From SAR324 cluster bacterium (GTDB lineage Bacteria > SAR324 > XYD2-FULL-50-16), in assembly GCA_028282885.1 (NCBI GenBank), contig JANQGX010000045.1, positions 62,001-126,000 on the forward strand: a stretch of 64,000 nucleotides of DNA. Reading direction: 5' to 3'. A program made the position numbers and the translations under genes. Shown here one piece after another: positions 9,311-15,610 of this stretch; the stretch's first letter is position 1; each line of letters opens with the position of its first letter. The notes beneath the pieces are model-generated. The model saw nothing but the letters and a program-made list of their open reading frames with translations. It was not told where the DNA came from and did no database searches.

Positions 9311-10543
9311 TTAGAATACCAGTTTCAGTTTGGTTAATCTGGATTTCATCTCATCAATTACTTTCTTCTCCTCTTCAAGGCCTTCCGCATTAAACGTCAC
9401 GGAGAATCTGAGAAAGGCGCCGGCGTCATCCCAGGGAACGGTCGATATCTGGGCTTCTTTGATCAGGTATGTTGAAGCATTTTCCGCCTTTTCAAAACGT
9501 TCTCCCGATTCTGTTCCCTTGGGGGCATTGACGTAACAATAAAAAGTTCCTTTGGGTTTTGTTACATCAAATCCGAGATCTGATAGAGCAGCTACCAGAA
9601 GATCAAATCGTCTTGAATACTTATCGCATGTCACATCAGTAATATCCAGACTGTTCAAGGCACGAATTCCGGCTTTCTGAATGGCACGAAACTGCCCTGA
9701 ATCCGTGTTATCCTTAACCGTCGCATAGGCATTTACCATTTTCGGATTACCGACCACAAAAGCCAGTCTCCATCCGGTCATGTTAAATGCTTTGGAAAGC
9801 GAATGTACCTCGATACCCACATCCATTGCACCATCAACAGAGAGGAAGCTGAGGGGTTTATACCCGTCAAATGTGATAGCGGCGTAGGCAGCATCGTGAA
9901 CCACTGCAATCTCATTTGCTTTTGCAAATGCTACAACTTTCTCAAAGAAGGCTTTGCTGGCCACCTGTCCAGTTGGATTATTCGGATAATTGATGTACAG
10001 CAGTTTGGATCTACTGAGAATATCCGCGGGTATAGTGTTGAAATCCGGGAAAAAATCATTCTCCTTCAGTAGTGGTAACTCGTATACTTCACCTCCCAAG
10101 TATCGGGTATAGGTTGAAGTGACGCCATAGCCCGGGGATGTGGCAAGAGTGATATCACCGGGATTGATCAGACAGATGGGAATTTGTGCCAAAACAGGTT
10201 TGGAACCAATACCGTGGACAATATGTAGATCAGAGTCGATTCCATCCAGGTCATAAACCTTTTTCAAGTATTTTGCGGCAGCATTTTGAAATTCGGGAAT
10301 ACCGTTATCTGCATACCACCTGTTTTCCGCTTTTCCTGCTTCTTCAGAAAGGATTTGCACAACTTTCGGATCCGCGGGAATATCAGGTTCTCCGACCCCC
10401 ATGTCGATGATGGGTATATCCGGATGGTTTTTCTTTGCCTCTGCTTTTGCTCTTTTTATCTTTTCAAATTTGTAAATCTCGGTAGATTTTCCAAAACTTC
10501 TTCCACCAAGTCTCTCAGAAATTAGATTTTCAAAAAAATCCAC
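9311..10543 (-). CDS. dapL: LL-diaminopimelate aminotransferase
   Basis: DapL converts tetrahydrodipicolinate directly to LL-2,6-diaminopimelate and so bypasses the succinylase/acetylase steps of lysine and peptidoglycan precursor synthesis. The 410-residue fold type I PLP enzyme begins with RLGGRSFGKSTEIYKFEKIK. It has IDMGVGEPDIPAD, NYPNNPTGQVA, the Asp of HDAAYAAITFDG, and the Schiff-base Lys in HSLSKAFNMTGWR. The start is a GTG with GGAG 5 nt upstream. This pathway is known from plants, chlamydiae, some spirochaetes, some deltaproteobacteria and archaea. It is the first gene of the leftward operon. Confidence 0.9.
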   Translation of the reverse strand: MDFFENLISERLGGRSFGKSTEIYKFEKIKRAKAEAKKNHPDIPIIDMGVGEPDIPADPKVVQILSEEAGKAENRWYADNGIPEFQNAAAKYLKKVYDLDGIDSDLHIVHGIGSKPVLAQIPICLINPGDITLATSPGYGVTSTYTRYLGGEVYELPLLKENDFFPDFNTIPADILSRSKLLYINYPNNPTGQVASKAFFEKVVAFAKANEIAVVHDAAYAAITFDGYKPLSFLSVDGAMDVGIEVHSLSKAFNMTGWRLAFVVGNPKMVNAYATVKDNTDSGQFRAIQKAGIRALNSLDITDVTCDKYSRRFDLLVAALSDLGFDVTKPKGTFYCYVNAPKGTESGERFEKAENASTYLIKEAQISTVPWDDAGAFLRFSVTFNAEGLEEEKKVIDEMKSRLTKLKLVF

Positions 10544-10648
10544 GATGGCTCCATTAATTAGAGATTCAAGACATTATTATGATTTACCTACGGTCAGGCA
10601 CAGGTAACCTGACGGTTTACCGAATTCTCCACTATTTTGACTATTGTC

Positions 10649-10744
10649 GTGTCAACCGTGGATCAGCGGAAATACGGAGACATGTGCTGGTTACGTGTCC
10701 CCGTATTTCGGGATCGAAGTGACGGTTGAGCGTTAACATGACAC
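10649..10744. repeat. Long imperfect palindrome (REP/MITE-like or structured RNA)
   Basis: Nested inverted arms are visible. TCAACCGT (10652-10659) pairs with ACGGTTGA (10722-10729), GATC (10661-10664) with GATC (10712-10715), GAAATACGG (10669-10677) with CCGTATTTC (10701-10709), and GACATGT (10679-10685) with ACGTGTC (10693-10699, one G-T pair), around the loop GCTGGTT. GTGTC (10649) and GACAC (10740) may extend it. It sits in a 492 bp gap with no gene. The inner arm resembles palindromes spread by REP-associated transposases, but no second copy was noticed in this window. Confidence 0.6.
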
Positions 10745-10768
10745 TTGTTGTATCCGGCCTGGACAGGG

Positions 10769-10811
10769 AGTTGTCATTCAGGGAGTGTCCGCACGGACGA
10801 AAGACACAACT
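10769..10811. repeat. Second short inverted repeat in the dapL/tRNA-Leu gap
   Basis: AGTTGT (10769-10774) pairs with ACAACT (10806-10811), and inside it GTCC (10787-10790) pairs with GGAC (10795-10798) around GCAC. It lies 25 nt right of the large palindrome and may be part of the same structured element. No function can be assigned. Confidence 0.4.
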
Positions 10812-10936
10812 GAGTGCAACCGGCTTGACACTGTTACCGATTATGAATCCAAATTAACACTGTTTTTTTCGTGATTCAAGTAGGATAAAGGCAAGATAAC
10901 CGTATTCATCAGAAATATGGATATCCCCTTATAGTG

Positions 10937-10961
10937 TTATTCACATCGATATTGTGGATTA
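10937..10961. promoter_or_regulatory. Pair of inverted DnaA-box-like 9-mers
   Basis: TTATTCACA (10937-10945) fits the relaxed DnaA-box consensus TTWTNCACA. TGTGGATTA (10953-10961) is, on the other strand, TAATCCACA, one base from the E. coli box TTATCCACA. They face each other across 7 bp in a non-coding gap 8.5 kb from dnaA. Two sites are too few to call an origin; they could be a DnaA regulatory site or chance. Confidence 0.35.
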
Positions 10962-10992
10962 GAAGTCGATGAGTTGAGCCCCCGCATTTCTA

Positions 10993-11022
10993 TTGACAAG
11001 GCCAATAACAATCTTCTAAAAT
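10993..11022 (+). promoter_or_regulatory. Sigma-70-type promoter of tRNA-Leu
   Basis: A perfect -35 hexamer TTGACA (10993-10998) is followed, after an 18 bp spacer, by the -10 TAAAAT (11017-11022, five of six consensus bases). Transcription would begin about 11029, just before the tRNA 5' end at 11036. Confidence 0.65.
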
Positions 11023-11035
11023 TTTTTATTAAACT

Positions 11036-11122
11036 GCCGAGATGGTGAAATTGGTAGACACGCTGGATTCAAAATCCAGTGGCCTCGCGGCCGTGCCGGT
11101 TCGATTCCGGCTCTCGGTACCA
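11036..11122 (+). tRNA. tRNA-Leu (anticodon CAA)
   Basis: The 87-nt class II tRNA folds cleanly. Acceptor GCCGAGA pairs with TCTCGGT (one G-U pair at the end). The anticodon stem CTGGA/TCCAG encloses TTCAAAA with anticodon CAA at 11070-11072, so it reads UUG. The variable arm is GTGGCCTCGCGGCCGT-like, and the T-arm is GCCGG-TTCGATT-CCGGC. Discriminator A and an encoded CCA (11120-11122) end the gene. A promoter precedes it and an intrinsic terminator follows, so it is a single-gene transcription unit. Confidence 0.95.
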
Positions 11123-11174
11123 GTTAAGATTAGGATAATCTGACAAAACAATGAGAGTGTTTTGATACTGATAA

Positions 11175-11207
11175 GGACAGATGCTTTGCAGACTGTCCTT
11201 TTTTTTT
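11175..11207 (+). terminator. Intrinsic terminator after tRNA-Leu
   Basis: The stem GGACAG (11175-11180)/CTGTCC (11193-11198) closes a 12-nt loop with a possible inner GC/GC pair. It is followed at once by nine T residues (11199-11207). It ends tRNA-Leu transcription and shows that an ATG at 11181, inside the hairpin, is not the gpsA start. Confidence 0.85.
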
Positions 11208-11219
11208 GGAATAAACTCT

Positions 11220-12233
11220 ATGGAAGGCAAAGAAAATATTCATCATATCACTGTATTGGGTGCTGGCCGGTGGGGAACCGCCATGGCCATTTATCTAAGC
11301 AGAAAGGACTTTGCAGTCACACTGCAGTGCCATTTGCAGTCGGAATATGACCAGTTGGTTGATACCGATATAGCGCCCAATCTTCCAGGTTTTAGTTGTG
11401 AGGGCAGAATCAAATTTGAACTGGATCTCAACAAGGCCATATCCGGAGCAGATCTGATTGTGGTTGCCATACCTGTTGCATTTATGAGGAGTGTCCTGAC
11501 AAGGATCGAGGATTTGCCCAAAAATGTTGTTATTGTCAGCATCAATAAGGGTATTGAAAGAGAATCCTTGCAGACGGTGCCGGAGATTATCAGAGAATAC
11601 TTCCCGCAAAATATCCTGGCTCATCTTGGTGGTCCCTGTTTTCCGGAGGGGCTGTTATCCGAGATTACACCTGCTGCGGAAACCCTTGCATGTGAAGATG
11701 ATGATTTGGGATCTGAGTTACAGGAGTTGTTCAGCAGTTCCTCGTTCAGGGTGTATCGCAGTCTGGATCTCAGGGGTGTGGCGTTGCTGGGTGCTTTAAA
11801 AAACATATATGCAATTATTGCAGGTATTGCAGAGGGAATCGGGCTTTACGAAGAGGTCATCTCGGTGATTGTTACCCGGGGATTAGCTGAGATGAAGAGG
11901 TTCTGTCTCCACCAGGGGATTTCGCTTGAAACCCTGTATGGACTAAGCGGTCTTGGAGATCTGGCATTGACCTGCTACTCACCAAAAAGCAGTCACAACA
12001 AGAATTTTGGCAAACGTATAGGCAAAGGGGAAACGGTTGAGGAGATTCTCAATTCCATGGGAAATACGATAGCAGAAGGCTATTTTACCACGAAGGCTGT
12101 TTGGGAGATCTCCAATCGGGAGAATATCGATTTGCCACTCTGCCAGGGAATATACCAGGTCATTTATGAAGGCAGGCCGTTGATGGAGAGCATGGTGGAA
12201 CTGATGAATCGCCCCTTAAAAGTTGAGGATTAA
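11220..12233 (+). CDS. gpsA: Glycerol-3-phosphate dehydrogenase [NAD(P)+]
   Basis: GpsA reduces dihydroxyacetone phosphate to sn-glycerol 3-phosphate for phospholipid synthesis. The NAD-binding motif ITVLGAGRWGTAMA is followed by VVAIPVAFM and SINKGIE. Other motifs are HLGGPCFPEG, the catalytic-Lys helix LLGALKNIYAIIAGIAEG and GLSGLGDLALTC, all diagnostic. An in-frame ATG exists at 11181, but it falls inside the tRNA terminator hairpin, so I take the ATG at 11220 (about 337 residues). The gene heads a rightward operon gpsA-folC-trpB-trpA-cyaA, and its stop lies 1 nt before the chosen folC start. Confidence 0.93.
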   Translation: MEGKENIHHITVLGAGRWGTAMAIYLSRKDFAVTLQCHLQSEYDQLVDTDIAPNLPGFSCEGRIKFELDLNKAISGADLIVVAIPVAFMRSVLTRIEDLPKNVVIVSINKGIERESLQTVPEIIREYFPQNILAHLGGPCFPEGLLSEITPAAETLACEDDDLGSELQELFSSSSFRVYRSLDLRGVALLGALKNIYAIIAGIAEGIGLYEEVISVIVTRGLAEMKRFCLHQGISLETLYGLSGLGDLALTCYSPKSSHNKNFGKRIGKGETVEEILNSMGNTIAEGYFTTKAVWEISNRENIDLPLCQGIYQVIYEGRPLMESMVELMNRPLKVED

Positions 12234-12234
12234 T

Positions 12235-13587
12235 TTGAATCCCGAATATGAGCAGTTTCTCCTAAACCTTGGTTTCTTCAACATAAAACTGGGATTGGAT
12301 ACTATCGGGGAGATGCTCCGACGACTTGGCAATCCACATCATCATCCGCGCATTATTCATATTGCCGGTACTAATGGAAAAGGGTCGACCCTGGCCACAC
12401 TGGAACAATTGCTTCTGGATAGCGGATTTAGCACCGGTAGTACCATTTCCCCTCATTTGATCAGCTATAACGAGAGGTTTAGAATCTCGGGTCAGCCGGT
12501 TTCAGATGATCGACTTAATGCCGCATTTGAAAAGGTGTGTCAAGCCTGTGATATCTCACTGGATTTAAAAAATGCAACATCATCGGATGGCACAATCAGC
12601 CCAACCTTTTTTGAATTCTCCATCGCTATCGCATTCGAATTGTTCAGGGATTCGAAAGTCGACTATATTCTGTTGGAAACCGGTATGGGGGGACGGCTTG
12701 ATGCCACCAATATCGTCGAAAACCCTCTCGCCTGTATAATTACCAAAATTGCTTTTGATCATCAGCAGTACCTGGGTGACACCATTGAAGCTATTGCGAG
12801 CGAGAAATTGGGAATTCTGAAGAGAGATGCCCTTGTTTTTATTGCCAAACAGGATGAAACCATTCATCCTTTGATTAGAGAGTTCTGCTGTGATTTAAAC
12901 CTTGATCCATATATTTGTCCCAGAGATTTCGGATATCGTTTCATGGGCGATTTCGGCATTACCTATTACACTTCTGCTAATTCTGGTACATCAACACCAG
13001 ACATGAGACAATCAACCGATATCATAAAAACCCAATCACTGGTCGGGCATCATCAATATCAGAATACGGCTACAGCATTAGCAGTCTACAAAACGATCAT
13101 TCCTCTTGATCAGCAGATGGACAACGCAGGGATCGACAGATCACTGGGTTCTGTTAAATGGCCTGCTCGTCTTGAGTTTATTGATTCGAAGGGCAGAGTA
13201 CTGATTGATGCAGCCCATAATCCATCCGGAATAGAAAGTCTTCTCAATTACCTGGTCTCGGAATATAAAGACAAAAGAATCCTTTTTGCAATCGGATGGA
13301 AAAATGATAAAAATCTATCAGGGCAGTTGGGAATAGAAGGAATAGACTCCTTGGAATTCATACCTATTGATTCCGCTTTGGAAGCTGCAACCAAGGCTGA
13401 AGACGTCTATTCTCAATTGGAAGGAAGGGGATTCAGGATTCATCATCCCATCACCACTCGCGATTTGGTGAATCGTATCAAAGACTCATCACTACCTGCT
13501 CACGACCTCCTGGTCGTCGCTGGTTCCATCTATCTATTGGGTGAATTTTTGAGTGATTGGGAGGAATCGAATACATCAACCCAATAA
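12235..13587 (+). CDS. folC: Folylpolyglutamate synthase / dihydrofolate synthase
   Basis: FolC adds glutamate to dihydropteroate and folates. The Mur-ligase-like fold is shown by the P-loop IIHIAGTNGKGSTLATLE, then SPHLISYNERFRISGQPV, LLETGMGGRLDATN, and the C-terminal LIDAAHNPSGIESL. About 450 residues is the usual size. The start is ambiguous: TTG at 12223 or TTG at 12235. I prefer 12235 because GAGG (12225-12228) lies 6 nt before it and overlaps the end of gpsA. Confidence 0.92.
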   Translation: MNPEYEQFLLNLGFFNIKLGLDTIGEMLRRLGNPHHHPRIIHIAGTNGKGSTLATLEQLLLDSGFSTGSTISPHLISYNERFRISGQPVSDDRLNAAFEKVCQACDISLDLKNATSSDGTISPTFFEFSIAIAFELFRDSKVDYILLETGMGGRLDATNIVENPLACIITKIAFDHQQYLGDTIEAIASEKLGILKRDALVFIAKQDETIHPLIREFCCDLNLDPYICPRDFGYRFMGDFGITYYTSANSGTSTPDMRQSTDIIKTQSLVGHHQYQNTATALAVYKTIIPLDQQMDNAGIDRSLGSVKWPARLEFIDSKGRVLIDAAHNPSGIESLLNYLVSEYKDKRILFAIGWKNDKNLSGQLGIEGIDSLEFIPIDSALEAATKAEDVYSQLEGRGFRIHHPITTRDLVNRIKDSSLPAHDLLVVAGSIYLLGEFLSDWEESNTSTQ

Positions 13588-13599
13588 TAGAGGAATAGT

Positions 13600-14829
13600 G
13601 TGACGAAAGTCGGATACTACGGAAAATATGGGGGAATGTTTATCCCTGAAATACTCCACTCGACCTTTGATCAATTAATCAGGGTATTTGACAAAGCAAA
13701 GAACGATCCCGAGTTCTGGAAGAGCTACGTCAACCTTATGTCCAGTTACTCCTGCAGACCAACACCCCTTACCTTTGCGGAGAATCTTACCAAGCAATTG
13801 GGCGGAGCCAGGATCTACATTAAAAGAGAAGATCTCAACCACACTGGAGCCCACAAAGCCAATAACGTTATGGGGCAGGGATTGCTTGTTAAAAGAATGG
13901 GCAAATCCAGGGTTATTGCGGAGACCGGTGCGGGGCAACATGGGGTGGCCACGGCAACCATGGCTGCAAAATTCGGGTTCGAATGTACCATTTATATGGG
14001 GGCGGAGGATGTTGAGCGGCAAAGGCCTAATGTATTCTGGATGGAAAAACTGGGAGCCGAGGTAATCTCGGTACAGGATGGTAGCCAGACCCTCAAGGAT
14101 GCAATAAATGCGGCATTTCGCGATTGGGCGACGAATATGGACTCGACCCATTACGTTATGGGAACGGTTTGCGGACCTCATCCTTTTCCTGAAATGGTTT
14201 CATGGCTACAGTCTATCATTGGTATCGAAGCCAGAAAGCAGATGATAGCCATAAACGGAGATCTACCCAGGAAGGTCTATGCCTGTGTGGGTGGTGGATC
14301 AAATGCCATGGGGATTTTTAACGGTTTTCTTGACGACCCGGATGTTGAGCTTGTGGGGGTTGAAGCAGGGGGGCTTGGATTAAAGACAGGGAAGCATGCA
14401 TCCAGATTGGCATCGGATGATGGTTATCTTGGAGTCTGCCAGGGATATAAAAGCATGTTTCTTCAGGATTCGGACGGACAAATGAAAGATACCCATTCAG
14501 TGTCTGCCGGCCTGGATTATGTAGGGGTTTCTCCAATTCTTTGTCATCTGTTCGATAAAGGCAGAGTCCGTTTTGAGTCTGCTAGCGATGAAGAGGTCAT
14601 GGAAGCGGAAAATATGACAATCCAATCGGAAGGAATTATCCCGGCCCTGGAATCTGCCCATGGCTTTGTTCAGGCATTCAAGGAAGCTCCCACATTGAAA
14701 AAAAGCGAGGCTGTTCTCATCAATATGTCCGGAAGAGGTGACAAGGACATTTTCACCATTGCCGAGGCATTTAAGGATAAAAAATGGAAGGATTTCATCC
14801 GCAACAAGGGGGAACAGTACAATGCTTGA
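13600..14829 (+). CDS. trpB: Tryptophan synthase beta chain
   Basis: TrpB condenses indole with L-serine using PLP. The 409-residue protein shows YYGKYGGMFIPEIL at the N-terminus and the PLP lysine in REDLNHTGAHKANN (usually HKINN; Ala for Ile here). It also has AETGAGQHGVATATMAA, GAEDVERQ, the phosphate-binding CVGGGSNAMG, and the C-terminal INMSGRGDKD. These mark the standard TrpB1 subfamily. The start is GTG with GAGGAAT just upstream. It overlaps trpA by 8 nt. No trpC, D, E, F or G is adjacent, so trpBA are split from the rest of the pathway. Confidence 0.95.
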   Translation: MTKVGYYGKYGGMFIPEILHSTFDQLIRVFDKAKNDPEFWKSYVNLMSSYSCRPTPLTFAENLTKQLGGARIYIKREDLNHTGAHKANNVMGQGLLVKRMGKSRVIAETGAGQHGVATATMAAKFGFECTIYMGAEDVERQRPNVFWMEKLGAEVISVQDGSQTLKDAINAAFRDWATNMDSTHYVMGTVCGPHPFPEMVSWLQSIIGIEARKQMIAINGDLPRKVYACVGGGSNAMGIFNGFLDDPDVELVGVEAGGLGLKTGKHASRLASDDGYLGVCQGYKSMFLQDSDGQMKDTHSVSAGLDYVGVSPILCHLFDKGRVRFESASDEEVMEAENMTIQSEGIIPALESAHGFVQAFKEAPTLKKSEAVLINMSGRGDKDIFTIAEAFKDKKWKDFIRNKGEQYNA

Positions 14830-15595
14830 AGAAACAATCAGAAAGGCTAAAACCGAAAATGATATTCTTTTGATGACGCATCTGGTGTTGGGTTACCCCT
14901 CTTTTGAAGAAAACAGAAAGGTAATCAAAGAGATGGCAAATGCGGGAGTCGAATTGATCGAACTACAGATCCCTTTTTCCGAACCCACTGCCGACGGACC
15001 TGTTATTCTCAAAGCAAACAGCCAATCCCTGGAGAATGGGACAAAAGTAGCCGAGTGTCTTGAATTTGCCGAAGAGATCTGCCGGACACATCCTGAAGTC
15101 TCTTTTCTATTCATGACCTATTACAATATCATATTTGTTTATGGTGAAAGGGAGTTTGCAGCCAGGTCAAAGCAGATCGGGATTAGAGGCTTTATTATAC
15201 CGGATTTGCCGCCGGATGAGGCAGAGAGCTGGCTGTCGGAATGCAGGGAACAGGAGCTCGAATCCATCTTCATTTTTACCCCTACCCATTCTTCCCAACG
15301 TCTCAAGGAACTGGCAGAGGTATCACACGGATTTGTCTATTGTGTCGGGCGTCGGGGTGTGACAGGCAACAGAACGGAGTTCGACGCGTCAATGACTGAA
15401 CAGATTCAGAAGTACCGATCTGCAACTGACCTGCCCTTGGCATTGGGATTCGGTGTTCAGGAAAAAGCTGACATCGATTTTCTGATGGGCAAGATCGATA
15501 TTGCAGTGATAGGCTCTAAGCTCATAGTATTGCACGAGGCTTCAGGAGCAGAAAAAGTAGGGGATTTTCTCCGATCACTTCGGAACCGGAATTAA
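14822..15595 (+). CDS. trpA: Tryptophan synthase alpha chain
   Basis: TrpA cleaves indole-3-glycerol phosphate and channels indole to TrpB. The (beta/alpha)8 protein keeps the catalytic Glu of VELIELQIPF and the catalytic Asp of PTADGPVI. The intervening sequence is FSEP rather than the common FSDP, and Gln replaces a usual Gly after the Glu-Leu. FIIPDLPPDEA, YCVGRRGVTG and LGFGV are the other family landmarks. The reading frame extends further 5' inside trpB, but the ATG at 14822 overlapping the trpB stop gives the normal length of 257. Confidence 0.93.
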   Translation: MLEETIRKAKTENDILLMTHLVLGYPSFEENRKVIKEMANAGVELIELQIPFSEPTADGPVILKANSQSLENGTKVAECLEFAEEICRTHPEVSFLFMTYYNIIFVYGEREFAARSKQIGIRGFIIPDLPPDEAESWLSECREQELESIFIFTPTHSSQRLKELAEVSHGFVYCVGRRGVTGNRTEFDASMTEQIQKYRSATDLPLALGFGVQEKADIDFLMGKIDIAVIGSKLIVLHEASGAEKVGDFLRSLRNRN

Positions 15596-15610
15596 GCGAG
15601 GAGATGACAG

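Noticed and set aside
11181..11219. Upstream ATG for gpsA
   Set aside because: It lies in the loop of the tRNA-Leu terminator hairpin, and GpsA homology starts after the ATG at 11220.
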